Origin: Pseudonocardia parietis
GTDB taxonomy: Bacteria; Actinomycetota; Actinomycetes; Mycobacteriales; Pseudonocardiaceae
DNA length: 64,000 bases
Direction: 5' to 3'
Assembly: GCF_017876315.1 (NCBI RefSeq)
Contig: NZ_JAGINU010000001.1
Span: forward strand, 5,022,001 to 5,086,000
Of the stretch, positions 1-8,627 are shown piece after piece. Position numbers and translations under genes: made by a program. The notes beneath the pieces were generated by a model, which searched no databases, was not told the origin of the DNA, and saw nothing but the letters and a program-made list of their open reading frames with translations. Position 1 is the first letter of the stretch, and every line of letters begins with the position of its first letter.

Positions 1-1207
1 GGACGCGCCGAGCGCTGGTCAGCGTGCGACGCACCTGCCGGAGCGGGCCGATCTGGGTCGCCTTGTGCAGGCCGTAGTGCAGCCGGCCCATGTCCCCGCG
101 CCGGTCGAGCAACGCCCAGGAGAACTCGATCGGGTCCTCGCCCTGGTCGAGGCGCCGCCCGGCCCGCTCGAACCACTGCATGTTGCGGCGCGCCATGTCC
201 TGGATCGGGCCGAGCCGGGCGCGGCGCGTCGCGTCGTAGGCGGCCAGCGCGGCGCCCCGGCCGTCCGGGCAGTCCAGGTCGACGACGTCACGGGGGCCTG
301 CCGAACCGTAGAGGGCGTCGGCCAGCGCCACCGCGTCCTGCACCGCGAGCACGGTGCCCGAACCGATGCCGAAGTGCGTGGTGTGCGCGGCGTCGCCGGC
401 CAGTACCAGGTCACCGTCGCGCCAGGTGCGGTTGCGGATCTCCCGGAAGCGCAGCCACGGCTCCTCGCCGAAACCGTCGGCGGGCGGGAGCAGCCGGTGC
501 CCCCCGAGTGCGTCGGCGAAGATCGACTCGAGCATCCGCAGGCCGTCGGCGGGGGGCATGCGGTCGAGCCCGAGCCCCTCCCAGGTCTCCGGCGCGCACT
601 CCACGATGCAGGTGCTGGCACCGTCCGCGGAGGGGTAGGCGTAGAACCAGACCCATCCGGCGTGGGTCCGCTCGAAGGCGAAGGTGAAGACGTCGACGGT
701 GCGGTCGGTGCCGAGCCAGACGTAGCGGTTCTCGCCCGGCTCGATCGTCGTGCCGAAATGGTCGGCCCTGGCCGAGCGCAGCCGGCTGCCGACACCGTCG
801 GTGGCCACGACCACGTCGGCGTCGAGCTCGCCCCGGTCGGCGATCGTGCTACCGAACCGCAGGTCGACGCCGAGCTGCTCGGCGCGCCGGGTCAGGACCT
901 CGAGCATCGTCACGCGGGCCATCGAGTAGCCGTACTTGCCACCGAGGTGCACCGGCCTGCGGTCGCCGATGCGGACCATCTGGTCGCTCCACAGCCGTGA
1001 CGCACGGCGCAACGCGGGCGCCCCGGCGGGGTCGGTGCGATAGAAGTCGTCGAGCAGGTCCTCGCCGAAGGTGACACCGAACCCGTGTGTCCGCCCCGGC
1101 TCGTTGCGCTCGTGCACGACGACCTCGTCCCGGCCGCCGGAACGCAGCCGGGCGAGAATCGCCAGGTAGAGGCCGGTCGGCCCACCACCCACGCACGCGA
1201 TACGCAC
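1..1207 (-). CDS. FAD-dependent monooxygenase, salicylyl-CoA 5-hydroxylase-like (C-terminus off window)
   Basis: Group A flavin monooxygenase, expected to hydroxylate an aromatic substrate with FAD, NAD(P)H and O2. The first residues carry the FAD-binding GGGPTGLY motif (residues 7-14), followed by an ERN and GFGVTF stretch typical of salicylyl-CoA/anthraniloyl-CoA monooxygenases. The second FAD motif GDAAHTTHFGIGSG lies near residue 270. Start is GTG at 1207, with a purine-rich GAGGGGGC about 6 bases upstream. The frame is open to the left window edge (402 codons visible), so the length and any fused reductase part cannot be judged. The substrate is not evident from the neighbours. Confidence 0.85.
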   Translation of the reverse strand, partial: MRIACVGGGPTGLYLAILARLRSGGRDEVVVHERNEPGRTHGFGVTFGEDLLDDFYRTDPAGAPALRRASRLWSDQMVRIGDRRPVHLGGKYGYSMARVTMLEVLTRRAEQLGVDLRFGSTIADRGELDADVVVATDGVGSRLRSARADHFGTTIEPGENRYVWLGTDRTVDVFTFAFERTHAGWVWFYAYPSADGASTCIVECAPETWEGLGLDRMPPADGLRMLESIFADALGGHRLLPPADGFGEEPWLRFREIRNRTWRDGDLVLAGDAAHTTHFGIGSGTVLAVQDAVALADALYGSAGPRDVVDLDCPDGRGAALAAYDATRRARLGPIQDMARRNMQWFERAGRRLDQGEDPIEFSWALLDRRGDMGRLHYGLHKATQIGPLRQVRRTLTSARRV

Positions 1208-1388
1208 CAGAAGCCCCCTCGGTTCACCGCATCACACAATGGAAGGTCACGGTAGCGCAGGGTTTGCGAACCCCGATCGGGTGTGCTGCCACGCCGCGAC
1301 CCGGGACGTGACCCCGAGGTCCCCCTCGTTAGCGTGGTGTCGTGTTCGTGAGCAACGCCCGCGCAGGCGTCCGGTGAGCCTCGGCGGG

Positions 1389-2774
1389 ATGGTGGCCGGA
1401 CGGCTGCAGTCGGTGCGGCGGGAGATGAGCAACCCGCTCTACCGCAATGCCTACGCGCTCATGCTGAACACCATCGTCAACTCCGGGTTCGGGCTCCTCT
1501 ACTGGATCTTCGCGGCGCGCACCTACAGCCCCGAGGACGTCGGCCGCGGTTCCGCGCTGGTCAACCTGATGATGCTCATCTCGGTGCTGACCACGTTGAA
1601 CTTCGGCCAGGCGCTCGTCCGGTTCCTGCCGACGGCCGGGAACGACTCGGCCCGGCTGGTACGCCTCGCCTACGCGATCTCGACCGGGCTCGGGGCACTG
1701 GTCGCGGCCGTCGTGATGACCTACCTGCACCTGGCCCGCTCCCCCGGCGACCCGCTGTGGGTCTCCCCCGGGTTCGCGGCCTGGTTCGTCGTCTCCACCG
1801 CCGCGTGGTCGATCTTCAACCTGCAGGACCAGATCTACACCGGGCTGCGCTCGGCGATGTGGGTGGCGTTGAAGAACGGCGTCTACGGCGTGGTCAAGCT
1901 GGTGCTGCTGGTGATCGTGGCACTCACGTCCGTCGAGGACGGCGTGTTCACCTCCTGGTCGGCGCCGGTGCTGGCGCTGCTGGTGCCGTTCAGCCTGCTC
2001 ATCACCCGGCGGCTGTTGCCCCGGCACATCGCCGAGTCCGCCGCCGAGCCGGGCTCCGGAGCCCCGGAGAAGAACACGCTGCGCCGCTACATGGCGGGCG
2101 ACTACGCGGGCCAGGTGTTCAACCAGGCGACGTCGTCGTTCCTGCCGGTGCTGGTCATCGGGCTCCTCGGGCCCCAGCAGAGCGCCTACCTGCTCCCGGC
2201 GCAGACGGTGTTCATCGCGATGAACATGCTGTCGATCGCGATCACGTCCTCACTGGTGGTCGAGGGCTCGCGCGACCCGGCCCGCGCGCACCTGCTGGCG
2301 CGCTCGATCGCCCGCCGGATCGCCGTCATCGTGCTGCCCGCGGCACTGGTGATCGGGCTGGCGGCGCCGTTGCTGCTGCTGCTCTACGGCCGTGACTACG
2401 CCGAGAACGCCTCGCTGCTGCTGCAGCTGCTGATGGTCTCGATGCTGCCGCGGGTCGTCGTCACGCTCTGGATGACCCGGTCCCGGCTGGCGAACCGCAC
2501 GGCGCCGCTGGCGGTGCAGCAGCTGGTGCACGCGATCGTCGTGCTGACCGGGACGACGCTGCTGTCCCCGATCGTGGGTCTCGACGCCGTCGGCTGGTCC
2601 TGGCTGGCCGCCGAGCTGCTGCTCGCGGTCGTCCTGGCCCCGGTCGTCGTCCGCTGGCTGCGCGGGACCCACCCGGTGCAGCCCCGGACGCAGCCGGTGG
2701 ACCCGGACGCGACCGAGGTGATCGGCCGCGTGCCGGACCAGTCGACCGACCGGATTCCCCGCGTCCGGGACTGA
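1389..2774 (+). CDS. Polysaccharide flippase / oligosaccharide exporter-like membrane protein
   Basis: Polytopic membrane protein of about 461 residues with the alternating hydrophobic segments of the MOP exporter superfamily (Wzx/RfbX, MurJ-like). Members flip lipid-linked sugars across the cytoplasmic membrane. The N-terminal region NPLYRNAYALMLNTI and a first long helix with GFGLLYWIFAARTY resemble actinobacterial lipopolysaccharide biosynthesis proteins. The frame is open further upstream to 1239, but that extension is not membrane-like. ATG 1389 is my choice; GTG 1374 and ATG 1425 are alternatives. The C-terminus is hydrophilic and ends shortly before a convergent DUF3040 gene. Other glycan-type genes (3636-4538, 4778-5788) lie close by. 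Confidence 0.75.
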   Translation: MVAGRLQSVRREMSNPLYRNAYALMLNTIVNSGFGLLYWIFAARTYSPEDVGRGSALVNLMMLISVLTTLNFGQALVRFLPTAGNDSARLVRLAYAISTGLGALVAAVVMTYLHLARSPGDPLWVSPGFAAWFVVSTAAWSIFNLQDQIYTGLRSAMWVALKNGVYGVVKLVLLVIVALTSVEDGVFTSWSAPVLALLVPFSLLITRRLLPRHIAESAAEPGSGAPEKNTLRRYMAGDYAGQVFNQATSSFLPVLVIGLLGPQQSAYLLPAQTVFIAMNMLSIAITSSLVVEGSRDPARAHLLARSIARRIAVIVLPAALVIGLAAPLLLLLYGRDYAENASLLLQLLMVSMLPRVVVTLWMTRSRLANRTAPLAVQQLVHAIVVLTGTTLLSPIVGLDAVGWSWLAAELLLAVVLAPVVVRWLRGTHPVQPRTQPVDPDATEVIGRVPDQSTDRIPRVRD

Positions 2775-2784
2775 TCGGGCCCCG

Positions 2785-3075
2785 TCAGGTCAGGGGGAAC
2801 CCGCGCGGGTCCTGCGGGCGCACCGGGTAGCGCCAGGCCAGCCAGACGACTCCGGTGCCGGCCACCGCGGCCAGCGCGCCGGCCGGGCTACCCAGCAGGA
2901 GCAGCAGGAGCCCCGTGACCGCCGCGACGACGACCGCGATCCGGGCGCCGGAGGGCCGCCCGGCGGCGGGCAGCCGCTCCTGCTCACTATGGAAGCGGGC
3001 GACGAACTCGGGATCGTCGGCACAGAGCCGCCGCTCCAGGTCGTCCAGCACGCGGTGATTGCGATCGTCCGGCAC
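2785..3075 (-). CDS. DUF3040 family membrane protein
   Basis: 96-residue protein with an acidic/basic N-terminus (LDDLERRLCADDPEF) followed by two hydrophobic helices, the usual architecture of actinobacterial DUF3040 proteins. Function is unknown. GTG at 3075 is preceded by a strong AGGAGG 6 bases upstream, which decides the start over the longer open frame. It is divergent from the MarR gene, with a perfect palindrome between them, so it is a plausible MarR target. It converges with the flippase gene with only 10 bases between stops. Confidence 0.8.
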   Translation of the reverse strand: MPDDRNHRVLDDLERRLCADDPEFVARFHSEQERLPAAGRPSGARIAVVVAAVTGLLLLLLGSPAGALAAVAGTGVVWLAWRYPVRPQDPRGFPLT

Positions 3076-3105
3076 GACACACCTCCTACTTCGCAGGCAC
3101 ACCCT

Positions 3106-3130
3106 ATTTATATCGCATTACGATATAAAT
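3106..3130. promoter_or_regulatory. Perfect 10-bp inverted repeat, probable MarR operator
   Basis: ATTTATATCG, five bases (CATTA), then CGATATAAAT: perfect arms in an AT-rich island of a very GC-rich genome, placed between the divergent DUF3040 (start 3075) and MarR (start 3179) genes. MarR-family proteins typically bind such palindromes and autorepress. Binding by the adjacent regulator is inferred. Confidence 0.75.
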
Positions 3131-3178
3131 TGCCACGCCGGGGTCCCACGACCCCGGTCGGTACCGCAGACTGGACAG

Positions 3179-3664
3179 GTGCCCACGGAAGAACGCCCGA
3201 CGCCCCTGACGAAGCCGGACTTCGAGGCGCTGGCCCGCTTCCGGTTCGGGATCCGGCGCTACCTGCGGTTCAGCGAGGAGACCGTGCGCCGCAACGGCCT
3301 CACCCCGCAGCAGTACCAGCTGATGCTCGCCCTCAAGGGTTTCCCGGAACGCGACTGGGCGACCGTGGGTGAGCTGGCCGACCGGCTGCAGCTGCGGCAC
3401 CACAGCACCGTCGAGCTGGTGAACCGGGCCCAGGGCCAGGAACTGGTGCGCCGCGACCCCGACCCGGCGGACGCCCGGGTCGTCCGGGTCGTCCTCACCG
3501 TGCACGGCGAGCGGGTACTCGGGGAGCTCAGCGCCCTGCACCGCGACCAGCTCGACCGCATGAGCGCCATTCTCGCCCCGCCCGTGTGGGAGGGCCCGGA
3601 GCAGTCCGGGAACGGCCACCCGGACGGGAACGGGGTCAGCCCCGGGACCCCTCCCGGTCGATGA
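3179..3664 (+). CDS. MarR family transcriptional regulator
   Basis: 161-residue winged-helix regulator. The central part LTPQQYQLMLALKG...TVGELADRLQLRHHSTVELVNRA is the typical MarR helix-turn-helix, followed by the wing with RRDPDPADARVVRVVLT. The C-terminal helix (ELSALHRDQLDRM) would form the dimer interface. The start is taken at GTG 3179 because the family domain begins soon after. It is probably autoregulated through the palindrome at 3106-3130. Its 3' end overlaps the convergent ATP-grasp gene by 29 bases. The effector is unknown. Confidence 0.85.
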   Translation: MPTEERPTPLTKPDFEALARFRFGIRRYLRFSEETVRRNGLTPQQYQLMLALKGFPERDWATVGELADRLQLRHHSTVELVNRAQGQELVRRDPDPADARVVRVVLTVHGERVLGELSALHRDQLDRMSAILAPPVWEGPEQSGNGHPDGNGVSPGTPPGR

Positions 3665-4538
3665 GCCGCTCCGGGATCGGGGTGCCGTTGCGCCACAGCT
3701 CGCCCAGCGCACGGTCGAAGGCACGCGGGCGCAGCCTCACCAGCCCGCCGCCGGGGTTGTGCGTGATCTCCCCGAAGTAGACGTGGCCGTCGACGTCGTA
3801 GAGGTCGACCCGGGCGAAGGTGAAGTCCTTGCCCAGTACCCGGGCGATCTCCAGCATCCGGTCGTAGCAGGCCGGCTTCTCCGGCAGCGCGTCCGCCTGC
3901 TCGAACCGGCCGGAGATCCGGAACGGCACCCAGTCCGGGTGCAGCATCGTCGAGGTGTGCGCGACGAACCGGTCCTGGTCGACGACGACCATCGCCGGCT
4001 CGCCGTGGAAGACGAAGAACTTGTAGTCGGCAGGCGGCTTGGTGCCGTCACCCAGGTACTCCTCCACGACCGCGCGGGGGGTCAGCCCCTCGTAGGGCCG
4101 CTCCCGCCAGCCGTGCCGGAAGAAGTCGGTGCGCAACCAGCGGGCGACCGTCGACCGGATCCGTGCGTGATCGGCGGCGGCCGGGTGCGGGACCAGGATC
4201 GTCATGTCGCAGCCGTGCGTGCCCTTGACGACGTAGGGCTCCCGCAGCTCGCGTAGATCGAGATCCTCGGCCCGCTCGACGACCTGGATCAGCGGGATGA
4301 GGTGCTCGGCCCCGATCCGGTCGGCGACGTGCTCGCGCACCCGGTACTTGTCCGCCGTGATGTGCACCAGCTCGGACTGTTCGGCGAGGTTCTTCTTCGC
4401 CAGGAGCTGCGCGTAGGTCTTCGGTTTCCGGAAGGTCGTGATTTCGCCCTGGAACAATGCGTGGTGCGCGATCGCGAATGCGCGATGGGGCAGAAATCGG
4501 AGGCGCCGGGCCAGCGCCACCCGGGCATTGAACGACAT
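3636..4538 (-). CDS. TupA-like ATP-grasp protein
   Basis: 300-residue protein resembling ATPgrasp_TupA (teichuronopeptide biosynthesis TupA-like). Supporting features are the early KPKTYAQLLAKKN...ADKYRVREHVADRIG stretch, a YVVKGTHGCDM ATP-binding segment, VVEEYLGDG..PADYKFFVFHGEP and the late FARVDLYDVDGHVYFGEITHNPGGG metal/ATP site. Family members are linked to ligation steps in cell-wall polymer or glycan synthesis. ATG 4538 is preferred because the conserved part starts there, although the frame stays open to 4658. It is divergent from the GT2 gene, consistent with a cell-envelope glycan role. Confidence 0.8.
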   Translation of the reverse strand: MSFNARVALARRLRFLPHRAFAIAHHALFQGEITTFRKPKTYAQLLAKKNLAEQSELVHITADKYRVREHVADRIGAEHLIPLIQVVERAEDLDLRELREPYVVKGTHGCDMTILVPHPAAADHARIRSTVARWLRTDFFRHGWRERPYEGLTPRAVVEEYLGDGTKPPADYKFFVFHGEPAMVVVDQDRFVAHTSTMLHPDWVPFRISGRFEQADALPEKPACYDRMLEIARVLGKDFTFARVDLYDVDGHVYFGEITHNPGGGLVRLRPRAFDRALGELWRNGTPIPERLIDREGSRG

Positions 4539-4777
4539 TCTGCGGAGGATAGCGGGGACCCCTCGCACCCCGGGACCCCGGCACCGTCGGCGACGGAACG
4601 GTGACGCAGCGGCATGGTCGGTCCGGAACCCTTCGGATCCGGAGCCGTTCCGGTTCACCGGAATTGATCACACGGTCGGCGCAGAGCCGCCCTCCGCCCT
4701 ACTCGGCGTTACCCCCTCCGGACGCATCCCGCCCGTAGCCCTACTCCGCTCGCACACCCGGAAGGACCCTTGATAGC

Positions 4778-5788
4778 GTGCCGCCCGTGCGGAACAGCAG
4801 CGTGCTGGTGACGGTGATCACCCCCGCCTACAACGTGGGGTCGTGGATCGGCGAGTCCATCGACTCCGTCCTCGCGCAGACCGAGACCCGCTTCGAATAC
4901 CTCATCGTCGACGACGGTTCGACCGACGATACGGCCGACGTGGTGCGTTCCCGCGCCGAACGCGATCCCCGGATCCGGCTGATCCAGGTCGAGAACGGCG
5001 GGTCGGGCGCCGCACGCAACCGGGCACTCGCGGAGAGCGCCGCACCGTTCGTGGCGTTTCTCGACGGCGACGACCGCTGGCATCCGCAGTTCCTGCGGCA
5101 CATGCTCGAGACCCTGCACACCGCCCCACCCGGGGTCGGCATGGCCTACTGCCACACCCGCGTGATGATGGAGAGCGGCCAGGTCGTGGCGCTGCGCTGG
5201 CAGCCGTCCGGGAAGGTCGACCTCGACAAGCAGCTCGTCGAGAACAACCCCCCGCACAACGGCAGCTCGCTGATGATCCGCCGGGCCTGCTTCGACCAGG
5301 TCGGCGGCTTCGACTCGTCGCTGCCCTCGGCCGTCGACTTCGAGATGTGGCTGCGGATCGCGACCGGCTCGAACTACCCGCTGATGTGGGGCACCCGCCG
5401 CTACCTGCTCGACATGCGCCTGATGCGGACCGGGTCGATCAGCTCGAACCGGCGCCGCCGCTTCGAGTGCCTGGACAAGGTGATCGCCGAGTACGCGCCG
5501 GCGATGCGCCGTCAGCACCCGGGGATGTCCTACGTCCGGCCCGCGGTGTTCGCCTACCGCGACGGCCTGGACGACTTCGGGGACCGCTGGTCGCTGCTCG
5601 CCAGGGAGGCCGGCACGCGCGAGCTCGCCCGCGACTCGTGGGGCCGGTCGCTGCTGGCCTGGAACAGCGCGGGCCGCGAGCGGCGGGCACAGCTGCGGAG
5701 CCTGCGCGACGGCGCCCGCAGCAGTGCCTACAAGGGGATGTCCGGGGCGCTGCGCACCGCGAGCAGGGTGCAGGGCCTGCGGGGCTGA
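4778..5788 (+). CDS. Family 2 glycosyltransferase
   Basis: GT-A fold glycosyltransferase of 336 residues. VTVITPAYNVGSWIGESIDSVL and EYLIVDDGSTDDTADVV form the nucleotide-sugar site. FLDGDDRWHPQFL supplies the metal-binding DxD (DGDD). The GGFDSSLPSAVDFEMWLRI segment is the usual acceptor/catalytic part. The soluble C-terminal region has no predicted membrane segments. Two GTG starts (4778 and 4787) are equally possible. The product is probably an envelope glycan; donor and acceptor are unknown. Confidence 0.88.
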   Translation: MPPVRNSSVLVTVITPAYNVGSWIGESIDSVLAQTETRFEYLIVDDGSTDDTADVVRSRAERDPRIRLIQVENGGSGAARNRALAESAAPFVAFLDGDDRWHPQFLRHMLETLHTAPPGVGMAYCHTRVMMESGQVVALRWQPSGKVDLDKQLVENNPPHNGSSLMIRRACFDQVGGFDSSLPSAVDFEMWLRIATGSNYPLMWGTRRYLLDMRLMRTGSISSNRRRRFECLDKVIAEYAPAMRRQHPGMSYVRPAVFAYRDGLDDFGDRWSLLAREAGTRELARDSWGRSLLAWNSAGRERRAQLRSLRDGARSSAYKGMSGALRTASRVQGLRG

Positions 5789-5850
5789 CGGCGGGACGGC
5801 CGGGTGCCGGCTCACGCCGGCGCCGGGGCCGTGGGGCATCATGAAATTCC

Positions 5851-7140
5851 GTGACGGAACGAACGACGGCCCTGCCGGGCCGGATCGAACAGCGTGCGCG
5901 GTCCGGGGTCGGCCTGGTGTTCCTCACCAACGGGCTCGTCTACGCGAACCTGCTCCCCCGGTTCCCGCAGATCAAGGACGACCTCGGGCTGAGCAACGCC
6001 CAGCTCGGCGTGGCCGTGGCCGCGATGCCGTTCGGTGCGCTGCTCGCCGGGCTGACCGCGGGCGCGCTGATCGCCCGGTTCCGCTCCTCGCGGGTGGCGT
6101 CGTTCGGCATGGCGGCGATCGCGCTCGGTGTGGTGCTGGTCGCCTTCGCCCCGGCCTGGGGCCTGTTCGCCGCCGCGATGTTCCTGGTGGGAGCCGCGGA
6201 CTCGATCGTCGACGTCGCGCAGAACGCGCACGGGCTGCGCGTGCAACGCCGCTACGGCCGCTCGATCCTCAACTCGTTCCACGCACTGTGGTCGGTCGGT
6301 GCGGTCGCCGGCGGCCTCATGGGAGCGGCCGCGGCCGGGATCGCGCTGCCGCTCGGGCTGCACCTTGGCCTGTCGTCGCTGCTGTCGGTGCTGATCGCCG
6401 TCTTGGTGTATCCGCTGCTGCTCCCCGGGCCGGAGGACACCGAACGGTCCGAACACGGCCCCGACGGCTTTGTCCGCCCTGACGGCCCTGACGGCACCGG
6501 CGGCGCTGGCGGGGCCGGCCGGCTCGGGCAGCGGCGCCCCTGGGCCGGGCTCGGGCTCCGGACGGTGCTGCTCCTGCTCGTGTTCGGAGTGATCGCGAAC
6601 TCGGGGACGGTCGTCGAGGACTCCGGCGCCACCTGGGCCGCGATCTACCTGCAGGGCCTCGGTGCGGGCGCGGCCGTCGCCGGGCTGGGGTTCGTCGCCC
6701 TGCAGGGCTGCCAGTTCGTCGGCCGCCTGCTGGGCGACCGGATGGTCGACCGGTTCGGACAGCGCGCGGTGGCCCGGGCCGGCGGCGCGCTGGTGCTCGC
6801 CGGGATGGGGCTCGCACTGGCCTTCCCGACCGTGCCGGGCACGATCGCCGGGTTCGGGGTGGCCGGGTTCGGTGTCGCGACCCTCGTCCCGGCGGCGATG
6901 ACGGCCGCCGACCGGATCCCCGGCCTCGCCCCGGGGACCGGCCTGACCGTCGTCACCTGGCTGATGCGGGTCGGGTTCCTGCTCTCCCCGCCGGTGGTCG
7001 GGGTGGTCGCGGACGCGACCGCACTACGGGTCGGCCTGCTCGTCGTGCCGCTCGCCGGGCTGGTCGTGCTGCTGGTCGCGGTCGTGCTGAGGCCCGGCCC
7101 CGATCGACACGACGGCGACCGGACACGACAAGCTCCTTGA
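5851..7140 (+). CDS. MFS transporter (YbjJ-like)
   Basis: 429-residue major facilitator with about 12 hydrophobic segments. The N-terminal half (FLTNGLVYANLLPRFPQIKDDLGLSNAQLG, then AQNAHGLRVQRRYGRSILNSFHALWSVGA) is typical of the YbjJ/sugar-like MFS group with the conserved QN and FHALWS motifs. A glycine-rich loop of about 35 residues separates the two halves. GTG 5851 has little Shine-Dalgarno signal, so translation may be leaderless. Substrate unknown. Confidence 0.85.
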   Translation: MTERTTALPGRIEQRARSGVGLVFLTNGLVYANLLPRFPQIKDDLGLSNAQLGVAVAAMPFGALLAGLTAGALIARFRSSRVASFGMAAIALGVVLVAFAPAWGLFAAAMFLVGAADSIVDVAQNAHGLRVQRRYGRSILNSFHALWSVGAVAGGLMGAAAAGIALPLGLHLGLSSLLSVLIAVLVYPLLLPGPEDTERSEHGPDGFVRPDGPDGTGGAGGAGRLGQRRPWAGLGLRTVLLLLVFGVIANSGTVVEDSGATWAAIYLQGLGAGAAVAGLGFVALQGCQFVGRLLGDRMVDRFGQRAVARAGGALVLAGMGLALAFPTVPGTIAGFGVAGFGVATLVPAAMTAADRIPGLAPGTGLTVVTWLMRVGFLLSPPVVGVVADATALRVGLLVVPLAGLVVLLVAVVLRPGPDRHDGDRTRQAP

Positions 7141-7212
7141 CCGATGCTCTGGCTGATCTCACGGGCGGCCCGCGACGAAGGCAGTCGACGCGATATGGGC
7201 CGCCGATATCCT

Positions 7213-8019
7213 TCACCGGGACAGCACCGGCTGCCACTCTGCAGTAGCAAGGTGCCCGGGTCGGAGTTCAGGGAAGTGCGCGCCCACGCCGATCGTCCGC
7301 CCGTCGGCGAGCCAGAGGCACAACCGTTGACGACTCCGCTCGGCCAGCACGGGATCGATGTCGCCCAGGGAGTGCCAGCCGGGCTCCTCCAGCTGGACGG
7401 GGCAGGTGATGGCATCTCCGAGGAGCAGGACACGGCTCCCACCGGACTCCACCATCACGCTCAGGTGACCGGGGGTGTGGCCGGGGGTCATTACCGCGGT
7501 CACCCCCTCGGCGACAGGTGTGTCCTGGTTGAGGAGGCGCAGTCGCGGGGTGCCCGCGCATCGGCGGAACCCGGCCTCGATGTGGGCGGCCATCTCACCG
7601 GGACCGTCGACGAAGTGGTCCCAATCCTTGGCGCCGAGCCAGATGGTCGCTGCAGCAAACACCGGATCGGCGTGCTGGTCGAACAACCAGCCCACATGGT
7701 CGGTGTGCAGGTGAGTGCAGACAATGTCGCTGACTTCCCCGGGGGACACGTCGACCGCGCGCAGGCCGGTGAGCAACTGTCCTCCGACCAGGTACATGTC
7801 ATCCGGCAGGTACTGGAGCTCGGGACCCAGGCCGGCGTCCACGAGGATCACGCGGTCACCGATGCGGATGACGAAACAGCCGATCGGCAACCACGCGGCA
7901 CCGTCGCGGTCGAAGACGTCCGGCCGCGCCCCCGGGTGCGCGTCGTCGTCGAAATACCGCGGCCGCGCGACGAAGCTTCCATCGGAGACAGGGCACAACT
8001 CCAGCTCGCCGACGCGCAT
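7213..8019 (-). CDS. Metallo-beta-lactamase-fold hydrolase
   Basis: 268-residue MBL-fold hydrolase. HLHTDH (residues 103-108) is the binuclear zinc motif, TPGHTPGH (178-185) gives the next His ligand, and LLLGDAITC supplies the bridging Asp. Related enzymes hydrolyse lactones, thioesters or phosphodiesters; the substrate here is not evident. ATG 8019 (MRVGELEL) is chosen because upstream in-frame codons read as non-coding. Base composition looks lower in GC than the neighbours. Confidence 0.85.
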   Translation of the reverse strand: MRVGELELCPVSDGSFVARPRYFDDDAHPGARPDVFDRDGAAWLPIGCFVIRIGDRVILVDAGLGPELQYLPDDMYLVGGQLLTGLRAVDVSPGEVSDIVCTHLHTDHVGWLFDQHADPVFAAATIWLGAKDWDHFVDGPGEMAAHIEAGFRRCAGTPRLRLLNQDTPVAEGVTAVMTPGHTPGHLSVMVESGGSRVLLLGDAITCPVQLEEPGWHSLGDIDPVLAERSRQRLCLWLADGRTIGVGAHFPELRPGHLATAEWQPVLSR

Positions 8020-8257
8020 GCGCCAACCCTGCCACGCGTGCATGCCGGCGCGGAGGTGCGATTGCTGCGGGCGCCCCCGGTGCTCGCGAGGAGCGTGGCC
8101 GGCGCCTGCAGCCTGATGGCGCCGTGCCCGGCAGGAGTCCGGCCGTCGCCGAGGACGGCGGCCCGCGCACCCCTGATCTCGTACCCCCGCCGAGGATGCC
8201 GGATGATCCTGATCTGTCGCGGGCCGCAGCGAGCCCGCTCCGGCCAGGGGGAACGCC

Positions 8258-8557
8258 ATGAGCACCGATCACACGACGGACACCATCCGGGGCAACGGCT
8301 TCGGCCGGGTGTTCCTCGCCGCGCTGGTCTGGGCCGGGGTCGTACTGCTGGTGCTGATCGTCACCGCCGGCGCTCCCGGCTCCGCCGAGGGTGCGGGTGC
8401 CGCGGTCGGCGCGCTGGTGATCCCGTCGCTCCTGGCCGCCCTCGCGGTCTGGCTGATCACCCGGAACCGGGCGCGCTGGGGGTTCGTGAAGCTCGCGCTG
8501 CTGGCCCTGCCGTTCTTCTTCCTGGTGCGCCTGCTCACGGTCGCCGGCAGCCTCTGA
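8258..8557 (+). CDS. Small hypothetical membrane protein
   Basis: 99-residue protein with three hydrophobic stretches (about residues 16-38, 47-67 and 73-95) separated by short polar turns. I do not recognise a family. ATG 8258 has GGGGGAA 4-5 bases upstream. It is transcribed towards the MFS gene at 8628-10097, with a strong hairpin between the two. Confidence 0.7.
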   Translation: MSTDHTTDTIRGNGFGRVFLAALVWAGVVLLVLIVTAGAPGSAEGAGAAVGALVIPSLLAALAVWLITRNRARWGFVKLALLALPFFFLVRLLTVAGSL

Positions 8558-8570
8558 GCCCGCGGTCGGC

Positions 8571-8593
8571 GCCCGCCGGTCGGACCGGCGGGC
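8571..8593. terminator. Hairpin between convergent genes
   Basis: GCCCGCCGGT, loop CGG, ACCGGCGGGC: perfect 10-bp stem lying 14 bases after the small membrane gene and before the end of the convergent MFS gene. There is no U-tract, as is common in actinobacteria. It is probably a bidirectional terminator. Confidence 0.6.
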
Positions 8594-8627
8594 CCGGGCG
8601 GGTGGGCGTCGGCGGTCGTGTCCGCCG

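Noticed and set aside
8020..8265. N-terminal extension of the MBL-fold hydrolase
   Set aside because: The 82 extra codons are Arg/Pro-rich, overlap the divergent small membrane gene and precede a good start at 8019.
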